Source of the DNA: Anaerolineae bacterium
Lineage (GTDB): Bacteria > Chloroflexota > Anaerolineae > Aggregatilineales > UBA2796
Direction of reading: 5' to 3'
Length of the DNA stretch: 64,000 nucleotides
Assembly: GCA_019637615.1 (NCBI GenBank)
Contig: JAHBVJ010000034.1
Span: 22,159-86,158, forward strand
Shown here: positions 33,057-42,270 of the stretch, one piece after another
Position numbering within the stretch: the stretch's first letter is position 1
How the letters are laid out: the number at the start of each line of letters is the position of its first letter
Notes under the pieces: generated by a model
Databases searched by the model: none
Told to the model about the DNA's origin: nothing
Seen by the model: only the letters and a program-made list of their open reading frames with translations
Made by a program: the position numbers and the translations under genes

Positions 33057-34157
33057 ATGACTGACCGTGTACTGACCTTGCGTGACCTCAACCGTGCCAC
33101 CTTGTCGCGCCAATTACTGCTCGAACGCTCCACGCTCTCCACCTCTGCCGCCATCCAGCGCTTGGTCGGTCTGCAAGCTCAGGTGCCGTTACCTCCCTAT
33201 GTCGGACTGTGGACGCGCGTACAAAACTTCCAGCGCGACGATCTCGCCAGCCTGATCGAGAAACGTAGCGTCATCAAAGCCACCTTGATGCGTGCGACGC
33301 TGCACCTCGCCACTACCGACGATTATTTGTGGCTGCGTCCAACGCTGCAACCTGTGCTTACCAGCGCCCAAGAATCCATCGCCAAGCGGCGCGGCGAAGA
33401 AGTCGATGTGAACGAATTAGTAGCGGTGGCGCGCGACTATATCGCTAAAGAGCCACGCACGTTCGCGGAACTCAGCGCCATGCTATCCGAACTCCATCCT
33501 GACACGGATGTCGGCTCGATGCGCTACACCGTGCGCACGCATTTGCCGCTAGTGCAAGTGCCCATCACGACGGGCTGGAGCTATCCCGGCACGCCTAAAT
33601 TCACGCTGGCGGATGACTGGCTTGGCAAACCGATCCCCGATACGGAGCATCTGCGCGAATTGGTGTTCCGCTATCTTGCCGCTTTTGGTCCTGCCAGCGC
33701 CACCGATATGCAGTCATGGTCTGGTCTCGCCAAGTTAAAAGAGGTCTTCGAGCAATTGAAGCCCGACTTGCGCGTTTACCGTGACGAAACCAAGCGAGAG
33801 ATGTTCGACCTGCCCGACCTCGAGCTACCGGATGCTGACACGCCCGCACCGGTTCGCTTTCTGCCGGAGTTCGACAACATCTTGCTTTCCCACAGCAAGC
33901 GCACGCGCATTGTTGCGGATGCGTACCGTTCACAGGTCTATCTGCCCGCCTTGCGTGTCGCCGCTACCATCTTGGTCGATGGCTTTGTACATGGCGCGTG
34001 GAAGGTCGAGAAGACCAAAACCGCCGCCACGCTCGTGATCACACCGTTCGAACCGTTGACAGCGTCAGATCGCAAGGCGCTGACCGAAGAAGCGGAAAAG
34101 CTAGTTCGCTTCATCGAAGGCAGCGCCAAAAATTACGAGGTCAAGTTCGTAGATTGA
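33057..34157 (+). CDS. Winged-helix (HTH_42) DNA glycosylase-like protein, AlkZ-type
   Basis: The 366-residue protein belongs to the HTH_42/YcaQ family (PF06224), marked by ARLVGLQAQVP-like sequence near residues 38-48 and LPEFDNILLSHSKRTRI in the second half. AlkZ of this family unhooks interstrand crosslinks and uses a QxQ motif; here QAQ is present at about residues 44-46. This supports a repair enzyme, although activity on a given lesion is inferred. It may be co-transcribed with the EamA gene 26 bp upstream. Confidence 0.82.
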   Translation: MTDRVLTLRDLNRATLSRQLLLERSTLSTSAAIQRLVGLQAQVPLPPYVGLWTRVQNFQRDDLASLIEKRSVIKATLMRATLHLATTDDYLWLRPTLQPVLTSAQESIAKRRGEEVDVNELVAVARDYIAKEPRTFAELSAMLSELHPDTDVGSMRYTVRTHLPLVQVPITTGWSYPGTPKFTLADDWLGKPIPDTEHLRELVFRYLAAFGPASATDMQSWSGLAKLKEVFEQLKPDLRVYRDETKREMFDLPDLELPDADTPAPVRFLPEFDNILLSHSKRTRIVADAYRSQVYLPALRVAATILVDGFVHGAWKVEKTKTAATLVITPFEPLTASDRKALTEEAEKLVRFIEGSAKNYEVKFVD

Positions 34158-34187
34158 GCGTCTCCTGAAGGGCGCTGACCTTGCAAC

Positions 34188-34214
34188 AAAAAACTCGGCT
34201 CATCACCGAGTTTT
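34188..34214. terminator. Bidirectional intrinsic terminator
   Basis: AAAACTCGG and CCGAGTTTT form a 9-bp stem around a 7-nt loop, with a run of A on the left and T on the right. It ends both the AlkZ-like gene (plus) and the amidotransferase gene (minus). Confidence 0.85.
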
Positions 34215-34266
34215 CTAACTGTGGTTCTAAACTGTCAGCATCTGCGTACAAGGCGAGAAGCGAAAA

Positions 34267-34992
34267 TTAGGCCGCTGTCACGTCCACGAACTTCTTGAAC
34301 AAAGCCAGCATCGTCGCGTCGGTGTCTACGAGACTTTCAGGATGCCATTGGACGCCCACCGCGAACTGCGCACCGACGTATTCAACCGCCTCGATCACAC
34401 CATCCGGTGCATAAGCCGCCGCCACAAAACCCGGCGCAACATTACCCACCGCTTGATGGTGAAAGCTGTTGACTTGTCCGGCCTCGCCCAAGACACCTGC
34501 GAGATGCGTGTTTTCCACCGTCTTGATCGCGTGTGCCACATAATTACGTGGTTTTTCAGGGAAATACTGGTGACGCAGCGCGTTCGGCACGAAATCGGAG
34601 ACATCTTGCACCAAGGTGCCGCCTGCCGCCACGTTCAATCCTTGCGAACCGCGACATACGCCCAAAATCGGCTTGCCGTCTTCCAGCGCCCAGCGCAGCA
34701 GGATCATCTCGGTTTCGTCGCGCAGGTTGTCGATGCCTTCGGTTTTATCATATTTCTGCTCGTGATAGCACGCGGGCGAAAGATCGCCACCGCCAGCCAT
34801 GAACAAGCCGTCCAGACGCGCATACAGCCGACGCAGCGTGGTGAGGCCAAGCGCCAGTGGCAGCAAGACAGGCAGCGCGCCCGCTAATTCCAGTGCATGG
34901 AGATACGGTCGGCTCATCGAAAATCGTTCTGGCATTGATTCGGGCGATGTTTTATCGTGAAATGTAGGGATACCGATTAATGGCGCGTTCAA
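34267..34992 (-). CDS. Class I glutamine amidotransferase, gamma-glutamyl-GABA hydrolase (PuuD) type
   Basis: The 241-residue enzyme carries the nucleophile Cys in PILGVCRGSQGLNVA and the His-Glu pair in VGVQWHPESL, the peptidase C26 pattern. PuuD-like enzymes release GABA from its gamma-glutamyl conjugate in putrescine degradation; other gamma-glutamyl substrates are possible. I chose the TTG at 34992 because GGAGG stands ten bases before it and the family begins with the following PLIGIPTF. An ATG at 35073 would overlap the upstream terminator region. Confidence 0.85.
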   Translation of the reverse strand: MNAPLIGIPTFHDKTSPESMPERFSMSRPYLHALELAGALPVLLPLALGLTTLRRLYARLDGLFMAGGGDLSPACYHEQKYDKTEGIDNLRDETEMILLRWALEDGKPILGVCRGSQGLNVAAGGTLVQDVSDFVPNALRHQYFPEKPRNYVAHAIKTVENTHLAGVLGEAGQVNSFHHQAVGNVAPGFVAAAYAPDGVIEAVEYVGAQFAVGVQWHPESLVDTDATMLALFKKFVDVTAA

Positions 34993-35084
34993 AGTTTTGC
35001 CGTCCTCCCGACCGCTTTTGTTATGGTCTCTAGTATCACCTTGCAACCTTGCAGGAGCGTTGCGGCGATCCAAGAGACGGTAAC

Positions 35085-35107
35085 AAAAAAGCCCTGTTTA
35101 GTGGGCT
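35085..35107 (-). terminator. Intrinsic terminator after the methyltransferase gene
   Basis: On the minus strand AGCCC and GGGCT pair around an 8-nt loop and are followed by six T. It lies 140 bp after the methyltransferase stop and before the amidotransferase start, so the two minus-strand genes are probably separate units. An attenuator role is the alternative. Confidence 0.65.
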
Positions 35108-35246
35108 AGTCGAATGTCGAATTGTGTGTTGTAAATTCCCGTTCCACGGGCGAATAGGAATTTGATTAGATATTAACAGAATAGATCAGGCTTTGGCTAC
35201 TTGTCAACGCCCACTGTGCAGTTTCCTGAATATTGTGACGGGGGTG

Positions 35247-35897
35247 TTAAAGCGAGCTAGCCGGACGATACGCCCAGACACCGATCAACGGATCGCCCTC
35301 TCTGCTGAACAAACTACGGTGTGATGACGGCGTGCGATCTTCGGCATGAATATCCGCGAACCCAGCTTGTCGGAAGTAAGTAGCGACCAGCATTGCTTTC
35401 TGTTCCATGCTGGCTTCGTGCCAGATCGCGACGGCTTTGGTCGGGAAGCAGCGGTTGCTGAAGGTGAAGACGGCTAATCCATCTGGCCTCAACACGCGGT
35501 ATAAGTCCTTGAATATACTGATAGGGTCAGTCAGATATTGGATCGAGACGGTACATATGGCGGCGTCGAAGGTGCCATCGTCAAATGGCATCCGGGGCGT
35601 TTTGTTCAAATTATGCACGACGAATTCACTGAGCTGCGGATTATCGCGCATTTCTTCGGCGTTCATGCCAAGCCCAACGATCTTGGCGGCTTGATACGTA
35701 GCAGGTAGATGCGTCCGCCACGCCGACATCAGATCGAGGATGACGCCGTCGGGTGGCAGCAGTTCCCCGTACAGCCGACTCGCCGCTGCAATCGCGCCGT
35801 CATCGATATGCACGACTTTGCGCGGCAAATCATAGAATAGCTCGTCGTCCGTTTCATCAATGCGGCGAAAATAATCGGCTGGCAAGTCATTCATCAT
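35247..35897 (-). CDS. Class I SAM-dependent methyltransferase
   Basis: The 216-residue protein has the Rossmann methyltransferase pattern. The motif I region is VILDLMSAWRTHLP, followed by IVGLGMNAEEM, MPFDDGTFDAAICTVSIQYL and VLRPDGLAVFTFSNRCF. Motif I has MSAW where GxGxG is usual, a variant seen in a group of small methyltransferases. The substrate is unknown, and no neighbour points to a pathway. Confidence 0.8.
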   Translation of the reverse strand: MMNDLPADYFRRIDETDDELFYDLPRKVVHIDDGAIAAASRLYGELLPPDGVILDLMSAWRTHLPATYQAAKIVGLGMNAEEMRDNPQLSEFVVHNLNKTPRMPFDDGTFDAAICTVSIQYLTDPISIFKDLYRVLRPDGLAVFTFSNRCFPTKAVAIWHEASMEQKAMLVATYFRQAGFADIHAEDRTPSSHRSLFSREGDPLIGVWAYRPASSL

Positions 35898-36076
35898 CTA
35901 GTAAACTTCTCGCACCCAATATTCAATTTACATTTTATGCAGTTTCGTTCCCGACAGGTGTAAATTTTTAGTTGCTAGGTCGCTAAGACTTGTCAACGCT
36001 ACAATAGTAGTTGGAACCAAGCGGCAGCGTTACCGACTTTGTGGGATTCAACCTTGCCTTACCACGGAAAAAACTA

Positions 36077-36982
36077 ATGTTTAACAGCGTAGACTCTGTC
36101 CAAACCGCGCTTGCTGATCAGCGCTATATCGCAGAACGCAGCCTCGCCACTGCCATTTATTTGGCACTCCAGTTGCGGAAACCGATTTTCTTGGAGGGCG
36201 AAGCAGGCGTCGGCAAAACCGAGATCGCCAAAGTGCTCTCGGCGCTGCTCACCACGCCGTTGATCCGCTTGCAATGCTATGAAGGCTTGGACGCCAGCAG
36301 TGCGTTGTACGAATGGAACTATGCACACCAACTGTTGTATTTACGCTTGCAAGAAGCCTCTGGCACCGGACGCGATGCCATGCGCTCAGGGTTATTCACC
36401 CGCGAATTTCTACAGCCGCGCCCCTTGTTACAAGCCGTCGAAGCCTGTGCGGCGGGTCAGCCGCCCGTGCTGCTAATTGACGAGATCGACCGTGCCGACG
36501 AGGAATTCGAGGCGTTGCTGCTCGAACTGCTCTCCGATTTTCAGATCACGATCCCGGAATTGGGCACTATCCGCGCCGGAACACCGCCCATCGTCGTCAT
36601 TACCTCCAACCGCACGCGCGAGGTGCATGACGCGCTCAAACGCCGCTGCTTGTATTATTGGGTCGAATACCCCAGTTTTGAGAAAGAACTGCGCATCGTG
36701 CAGACCAGAGCGCCTCATGTGGAGCCGATGTTGGCGCGTCAGGTGACGGCCTTCATTCAAGACCTGCGTGCGCTGGAATTATTCAAAGCCCCCGGCGTGG
36801 CAGAGACATTGGACTGGACAGCCGCCTTGGTCGCCCTCGATCAGCGTGAGTTGTCGATTGATGTCGTGCGCGAAACCATCGGCGTGATCTTGAAATATCA
36901 AGATGACATCGAGACAGTCGTCAAAGGGGCACTGCCCGCCATTCTGGATCGCGCCAAGGTGCGTGCGCAGGGCGTCGGGTAA
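36077..36982 (+). CDS. MoxR-type AAA+ ATPase
   Basis: The 301-residue protein has Walker A GEAGVGKTE (residues 41-49), Walker B VLLIDEIDRAD and the sensor region PIVVITSNRTREVHDALKRRCLYYW, all typical of MoxR chaperones. These usually act with a VWA protein. The CoxE-like VWA gene of this window is about 7 kb away on the other strand, and the pair may still function together. The ATG at 36077 is preferred over 36011 because the family starts near this point. Confidence 0.9.
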   Translation: MFNSVDSVQTALADQRYIAERSLATAIYLALQLRKPIFLEGEAGVGKTEIAKVLSALLTTPLIRLQCYEGLDASSALYEWNYAHQLLYLRLQEASGTGRDAMRSGLFTREFLQPRPLLQAVEACAAGQPPVLLIDEIDRADEEFEALLLELLSDFQITIPELGTIRAGTPPIVVITSNRTREVHDALKRRCLYYWVEYPSFEKELRIVQTRAPHVEPMLARQVTAFIQDLRALELFKAPGVAETLDWTAALVALDQRELSIDVVRETIGVILKYQDDIETVVKGALPAILDRAKVRAQGVG

Positions 36983-37100
36983 GAGTCTGGCTGGCAAATC
37001 CAAGCCGTTTTCGAACTGGATTGTCATCAACCCCTGACTCGTTTCATGATACAATCAAGTGTCGAACATCATTGAATTGCTTTACGTGGGGATTCGGATC

Positions 37101-38573
37101 ATGTCAACCGCGGACATTATGCTGCAACAAGCACAGGCGTTGATCAAGTCAGGGCGACGGGCAGAGGCGCGTCCGCTGTTGGAACAGATCGTGAATGCGG
37201 ACGATCAAAATGAACAGGCGTGGTTGTGGTTAAGCGCCTGTGTGGAATCCTTGGATGAACAGCGCATCTGTCTTGAAAATGTGCTGATGCTAAATCCGGG
37301 AAATCAGAAAGCCATCAAGGGGCTGGAAACCATCCGGCAAAAACTGGGCAACACGATGTCCTCGTCCAAACCCCAGATGCCGCAAATGCCCATGAATACA
37401 CGTCCCGTCGCGCCGCCACCCGCGCAAGACCCGTATAATCCGTACAACCCTGCCAGCAACGACACGTTCGGTTCGCCTTACGACAGCAACCAATTTGAAC
37501 AGCCGCAAATGGATGAAGGGTGGTCGCCCGCGACCAGCGTCGATTGGGGACGCGGTGGCGGCCCTGCTTACGGCAGCGGCAAGAAGATCAAGGAACCAAC
37601 CGCCAGCGAGTTTGATAGCTGGGTGGCGAAGTTACCGCTCGATGGCAAAAAGCGTGAAGATCCACCCCCACCACAGGTCATGCCTCGGCGCGGGACGGCG
37701 GATATTCCCCCTTTGCCCGTAACTTCAACCGACGAGCAGTTTAACATCCCTTCTTCGTACAACGCCGGCGACGATCCGTTCCGGGGCAATTTCGACTTTG
37801 ACGACTTCCAATCGCCACAGTCAGGCGCATCGCCATCCGCGAATAAGTCGGTCAACCCCTTTGGCATGGCTACCGATGCGCCGCCAGCCGCCGCGCCGCA
37901 GCAAGCCAATTTTGATTTCGATGGCTTCGATGGGCCGTTTAGCTCTGGCTCTTCCAACACCAACGATGCCTACAATTATGATCAACCGCCCCAGACTCAG
38001 TCGGGCGGGAAGCAGATAACGAATGATGATTGGGGCGATTTTGGGACGCCATCCTTTACGCAGCAAGATTCTGCTGCTGATTTCAACGTGCCCGGTGGGT
38101 TCAACGACGCTACCGCTGAGGACGCCTATGCTCGCAGCAGCATGAACTCCACCTCGGCGGAACGCTTCTCGTTCGGGGATCGGCGTGCGCCTAGCGGCAC
38201 GCAAGGGCGGCGCTCTCAACTGCCGAACATCGAAAGCGCCGAAGGGCTATTTTCGGATGATGTCGAAGTGCATGGCGACATCCCGGCTCCCGCTGGCGTC
38301 GAATTCGCGGATGATGACGCCCTGAGTTCAAGCGGCATTTTTGGCGCAGCCAAGCGCACCTCAGAAGGTGGCGGCGCAAAAGCCAATAAGGCCGCTCCCG
38401 CGCCGTATGCACCGAGCATGGGGCCGTTTAAAGCGATCCCACCGGAGATTCAGGTCAAAAGCGGCGGTGGTTCTGGACGGACACTCTTAGCGATTGTCGG
38501 GTTGCTGATTTTGAACGTAGCCTCGATCCTCGTGCTGCTGTTCGTCAACCTGCGTGGCATGGGCTTGTTCTGA
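37101..38573 (+). CDS. TPR-like, disordered protein with C-terminal membrane anchor
   Basis: The 490-residue product has three parts. Residues 1-90 are a TPR-like helical repeat (MLQQAQALIKSGRRAEARPLLEQIV with WLWLSACVESLDEQRICLENVLMLNPGN). Next come about 360 low-complexity residues rich in Pro, Asp, Asn, Ser and Phe (repeated FDFDDF and NFDFDGF). The end is a single helix (LLAIVGLLILNVASILVLLF). The layout suggests a tail-anchored scaffold in the membrane. Function is unknown. I chose the ATG at 37101 after GGGGATTCGG. Confidence 0.7.
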   Translation: MSTADIMLQQAQALIKSGRRAEARPLLEQIVNADDQNEQAWLWLSACVESLDEQRICLENVLMLNPGNQKAIKGLETIRQKLGNTMSSSKPQMPQMPMNTRPVAPPPAQDPYNPYNPASNDTFGSPYDSNQFEQPQMDEGWSPATSVDWGRGGGPAYGSGKKIKEPTASEFDSWVAKLPLDGKKREDPPPPQVMPRRGTADIPPLPVTSTDEQFNIPSSYNAGDDPFRGNFDFDDFQSPQSGASPSANKSVNPFGMATDAPPAAAPQQANFDFDGFDGPFSSGSSNTNDAYNYDQPPQTQSGGKQITNDDWGDFGTPSFTQQDSAADFNVPGGFNDATAEDAYARSSMNSTSAERFSFGDRRAPSGTQGRRSQLPNIESAEGLFSDDVEVHGDIPAPAGVEFADDDALSSSGIFGAAKRTSEGGGAKANKAAPAPYAPSMGPFKAIPPEIQVKSGGGSGRTLLAIVGLLILNVASILVLLFVNLRGMGLF

Positions 38574-38613
38574 GCCGAGCATCATGATTTGTGGCAAACG
38601 ATAGCCAATGACG

Positions 38614-38644
38614 TGCCCTCGTGTCGCCATGAGGGCATTTTTTT
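38614..38644 (+). terminator. Intrinsic terminator
   Basis: TGCCCTC (38614-38620) and GAGGGCA (38631-38637) form a stem with a 10-nt loop, followed by seven T. It ends the TPR-like gene 41 bp after its stop. Confidence 0.8.
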
Positions 38645-38702
38645 GGAAAGAGTTCGGAACAGTTAAGTAGCAGAGTCCTAATTCAGCATCAAAGTGGGGC
38701 AT

Positions 38703-39926
38703 ATGCGCATGAAATCACGGTTACTTCAGGGCGGGTTGGTGGCGGGGGTCGCTTGGCTGCTCACCTTTACCCCACTCTTGAATCACGCGGCGGCGCAATC
38801 GATGGAAGTGCCTACCAAACAAGTGCTGACTTTTCTGGAAAGCCTCCAAGGTCGCCAAGAAAATAACATCCTCGTCGGACAATTCGGCTACTTTGGAGAT
38901 GGCGAGACGCCCACGACCGCCGACGCACGCTTAGCCAGCATCGAGCAGGCATCCGGCAAACAAATCGCGTGGACGGGCGCTGACTACGAAGCTCGCTCCG
39001 CGACCCGTGCGGAAACCAATCAATGGCTGATTCAGCAGTGGCAGTTAGGGCGGCTGGTCATGCTGTCATGGCACATGCCTAACCCGTTCGCGCCGGAGAA
39101 GGGTTCCGATTGTCGGTTGGGCGATGATCGCTGTGCCGAGGATAACGTTCAACAGTTGCTCACGCCCGGCAATGCCGCTTACGATTTCTACCAGTACCAG
39201 TTGACACAAGTGGCGGATGATCTGACCGTGCTGCGCGATGCGGGCGTCGTCATCATCTGGCGTCCATTTCACGAGATGAATGGCGGTTGGTTCTGGTGGC
39301 ATCAACAGCCGAAAGCGGCTTTTGTCGCGTTATGGCAGCAGATGTACACGTATTTCACCGAGCAGCGCGGCCTGAATAACTTGCTGTGGGCATATTCACC
39401 GAATGATGTGTGGAGCGAGTGGGCAACACCCGTCGATTACTACTATCCCGGCGCGGATTATGTCGATCTGGTCGGGTTGGACGTGTACTACAGCAAGGAT
39501 CAAGAATCCTTGGACTTGGATCGCTATGCAGGCAGTTACCAACCGTTGGCGGCGCTCAATAAGCCGATGGGCTTGTTTGAATTTGGCCCTTCGCCTTCCA
39601 ATGGCTGTTGCCCGACCCAATTCGATTACACAAAATTGCTGAATGACATCCGCACGAAATACCCCAAATTAGCCTTCTTCCAAGCGTGGGAATGGATCTA
39701 CAGCATCCCTGAGAATAAAGGCGTTGCCGCTTTGATGAACGATCCAGCGGTAGTCGATCTTGCTGATCTGCCTAAGTGGAGCACGGTGCAGGTCGTGCCC
39801 GCCGTCGCTAACACACCCGTAGCGCCGAAGGGAACGCCATTTGCGCCCGTTGCCGCGACGCCCATCGTCATCGAGATCAAAATCGACATTCGGATCGAGA
39901 TTCAGCAGGTCACGCCGCAGCCTTAG
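38703..39926 (+). CDS. Secreted glycoside hydrolase family 26 protein (beta-mannanase-like)
   Basis: The protein of about 407 residues has a signal peptide ending near NHAAAQS. Its GH26 catalytic motif WRPFHEMNGGWFWW contains the acid/base Glu (about residue 190), and the nucleophile Glu probably lies in LFEFGPSP (about residue 293). GH26 enzymes mostly cut beta-1,4-mannan, and some cut beta-1,3 or mixed-linkage glucans. The C terminus ends in a Thr/Pro/Val-rich segment. The start could be 38703 or 38709. Confidence 0.85.
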   Translation: MRMKSRLLQGGLVAGVAWLLTFTPLLNHAAAQSMEVPTKQVLTFLESLQGRQENNILVGQFGYFGDGETPTTADARLASIEQASGKQIAWTGADYEARSATRAETNQWLIQQWQLGRLVMLSWHMPNPFAPEKGSDCRLGDDRCAEDNVQQLLTPGNAAYDFYQYQLTQVADDLTVLRDAGVVIIWRPFHEMNGGWFWWHQQPKAAFVALWQQMYTYFTEQRGLNNLLWAYSPNDVWSEWATPVDYYYPGADYVDLVGLDVYYSKDQESLDLDRYAGSYQPLAALNKPMGLFEFGPSPSNGCCPTQFDYTKLLNDIRTKYPKLAFFQAWEWIYSIPENKGVAALMNDPAVVDLADLPKWSTVQVVPAVANTPVAPKGTPFAPVAATPIVIEIKIDIRIEIQQVTPQP

Positions 39927-39932
39927 CTTGGG

Positions 39933-40577
39933 TTAGCGGCTGAACACGCTACGGCTAATTTTGTCGGCATCCAAGAGCGGGCTGGTGATCAATGGCAAGC
40001 CGGAATGCCGTCTGATCATTTTGGCTGACACATCGATCATCCACGGAATGACGAACGTTTTCTTCCAGAAATGCCAGCGTTTACACTTGGCTTGTGTCGT
40101 CTCAGTGAACACACCAGCAGCAGCATGATCGAAAAACGTGTACAGAATGATCCCTGTCGAAGATAGCTGCGCCCGCCCCATTTTTCCGCCGAACGCCAGC
40201 ATCGCCACGATAGCCTGATCGAAGCGATCTGCAAAAGCAATGAGTTCATCCACTTTGTAGGTATCAGCGTCGATGACCGCAACCACGACAGGCTGCCCGA
40301 GCAGGTACTTGAATCCTACCAGCGCGGCATAATCGCGGATTTCGTTGAGCAGCACTTGGACGCCTTGCGGATCAAACGCCGGATCGAGGTCGAAGTCAGG
40401 CGTATCCACGCCAAGCAGGTCGAGGATATGGTAGTCGAGCACAAACCTGAGCGCCGCGCTCAACTTATCGTGTTCTTGACGCAACTCGGATGGTGTTACT
40501 GCCTGTGCGTTGAAGCGGAAGTTCGATTGTATTAGAGCCTGAAGCAAATTGGAGTAGATGGTTTCTTGATCCATCAT
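39933..40577 (-). CDS. Hypothetical protein
   Basis: I do not recognise this 214-residue protein. It appears soluble, with an N-terminal helical part (LRQEHDKLSAALRFVLDYHILDLLGV), a strand-rich centre (GFKYLLGQPVVVAVIDADTYKVDELIAF) and a basic C-terminal third. It ends 6 bp from the convergent GH26 gene. Its codon use and composition look like those of its neighbours. Confidence 0.6.
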   Translation of the reverse strand: MMDQETIYSNLLQALIQSNFRFNAQAVTPSELRQEHDKLSAALRFVLDYHILDLLGVDTPDFDLDPAFDPQGVQVLLNEIRDYAALVGFKYLLGQPVVVAVIDADTYKVDELIAFADRFDQAIVAMLAFGGKMGRAQLSSTGIILYTFFDHAAAGVFTETTQAKCKRWHFWKKTFVIPWMIDVSAKMIRRHSGLPLITSPLLDADKISRSVFSR

Positions 40578-40662
40578 CAGAACGCTTTCTTGGACAATGG
40601 ATGATCAGTCATACCTTCAGTATAGTCCCGAATCAGGTATCATCAGCGCGCATCGACTACGG

Positions 40663-41499
40663 CTACGTTTGACGCACATAATCCGCCATCAACTGCCCGA
40701 CGGCCTCTGGCGCTTCCTGCGGGATTAAATGCCCCGCGCCGCGCACCATCTCGATCCGTGCGTGCGGGTTGCGCTGCTGGAACATCTTGGCAGCATTGTC
40801 CGTGAATACATCCGTCAACTCGCCGCGAATCACCAGCGTTGGCACCTTGATCTGCTGTGGCAAGCTCCATACATCGGTCGCTACCGTCTCGAAAATCTTG
40901 GCTTCCCATTCGGGCGTAATCGCCAGCGTAACGCCGCTACCGTCCGTTGTCGGGATCATCACGCTGTCGATGAAGTCGCGCATCACGTCCGGTTGCCAGC
41001 GCTTGAATAGCGTGCGTTTGCTGAGGTGCGCGTAAGCATCGTCCTTGCTATCCCACAAGCGCCGACGCCGTAAGGCGGCCTGTACAAACGGCATTTTCTG
41101 CCCGCGCCCGATCAGCCTAAACAGCCGAATCGCCCATAATTGGCGGGGACTCAAGAATGTGGGGTCGATCAGGATCAGGCGGCTGAAGCGCGACGGCTGC
41201 TTGATCGCGGCGTAGATCGTCGCGATCCCGCCGACGCTGTGCCCCACCCCGATCACAGGTTCCGAGGTCATGCTGCCGATACTTTCTAGCAGGTCGTCGC
41301 CTAACTGCCGCCAAGTGGTCAGCGAACTTGGCGCGGAATTCCCCCACAGTGGGCGCATATTGACGCTCACGACGCGGTGATCGGCATACAGCGGTTGCAG
41401 CGCGCGCGCATACGACTGCGGCGTAAATCCGTTGGCACACGAAAGCGTGACGACGGGGAGGCTGTTCCCCCCGTCATTGAATGAATAGAGGTTGGGCAT
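40663..41499 (-). CDS. Alpha/beta hydrolase
   Basis: The 278-residue cytoplasmic enzyme has the nucleophile elbow GVGHSVGGIAT, a likely acid in VIRGELTDVF and the histidine in RGAGHLIPQEAPEAV. This is the general esterase/lipase-like pattern, with a cap region of about 80 residues. The substrate is unknown. It lies 12 bp downstream of the small membrane protein gene, so the two are probably one operon. Confidence 0.82.
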   Translation of the reverse strand: MPNLYSFNDGGNSLPVVTLSCANGFTPQSYARALQPLYADHRVVSVNMRPLWGNSAPSSLTTWRQLGDDLLESIGSMTSEPVIGVGHSVGGIATIYAAIKQPSRFSRLILIDPTFLSPRQLWAIRLFRLIGRGQKMPFVQAALRRRRLWDSKDDAYAHLSKRTLFKRWQPDVMRDFIDSVMIPTTDGSGVTLAITPEWEAKIFETVATDVWSLPQQIKVPTLVIRGELTDVFTDNAAKMFQQRNPHARIEMVRGAGHLIPQEAPEAVGQLMADYVRQT

Positions 41500-41511
41500 G
41501 AGACTTTACGC

Positions 41512-42024
41512 TTATGGCACAAGATTGATGGGCGTAGCAGTGACCACGAGTTGCGGTTCGATGCGCTCTGATTTCAGTGGGAAGGTGGCGCTAGAACCGG
41601 GAGGAACCGTCACCCACCCATCTTCGATAGCGGTACATTTCCAATTCCCGTTTTGACGCGGTGCGGCGGAAAAATCGACGTTGTACTTGTAGCGCACATC
41701 GGCTTCGACGGCGAATTCGAGCTTTTGCCCCATCTCCACCTTCCCCCGCAGCACTTCGCCCGTGTTTTCGCGGGTCAGCGTGACGGGGATCGCCCCACAT
41801 TCCGACTGATTGTCGAAGATAACGCGCGGGCGGGGATCAGTGCCCAGCGCGTTGACCGTCAGCACGAGACCAGTCACCAGCGCAATCGAGGACAGGACTA
41901 AGCCAGTCGCCATATTTTGTCGCGATTGAAAGGTTTTGGTACGCAACCGCAGCACCACAATGATCACACCGAGCAGCCCTAACAACGCCACCGCAATATA
42001 CAGAATTACACGAAAAGCAACCAC
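41512..42024 (-). CDS. Membrane protein of unknown function, two helices and a beta-rich domain
   Basis: The 170-residue product has two hydrophobic helices (ILYIAVALLGLLGVIIVVL and GLVLSSIALVTGLVLTVNAL), then an outward-facing domain with GAIPVTLTRENTGEVLRGKVEMG and a Cys pair that could form a disulfide. I recognise no family. The GTG at 42024 is preferred because GAGG lies five bases upstream; the frame is open to 42114. Confidence 0.6.
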   Translation of the reverse strand: MVAFRVILYIAVALLGLLGVIIVVLRLRTKTFQSRQNMATGLVLSSIALVTGLVLTVNALGTDPRPRVIFDNQSECGAIPVTLTRENTGEVLRGKVEMGQKLEFAVEADVRYKYNVDFSAAPRQNGNWKCTAIEDGWVTVPPGSSATFPLKSERIEPQLVVTATPINLVP

Positions 42025-42201
42025 GACAACCTCAACACGGCAAATGAAGATGGGGCGATTATAGGATGTCCGATGGGCAGAAGCAAGGGTGGCTACGTTA
42101 GGAACGCTTGCCACTTTTTTGTTGACGCTGGCTACCTGCTATGTTACGCTTATTCGCATGGTAGCATTTGTTGAATTCGCGCATGTACTAGCCGCCAAAA
42201 A

Positions 42202-42246
42202 AGGCGTAAAATCACCCCACTAAACTGGGAGGAGATGGCTACGCCT
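42202..42246 (+). other. Structured leader element before lysW
   Basis: AGGCGTA (42202-42208) and TACGCCT (42240-42246) close a 7-bp stem around an inner region with CCCAC and GGG. It stands 25 bp before the leader terminator and could be the sensing part of an attenuator. A weak promoter (TTGACG 42122-42127, 17 bp, TACGCT) lies upstream. Confidence 0.4.
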
Positions 42247-42270
42247 GCGAATTTGTTGACTCGTGACCGT

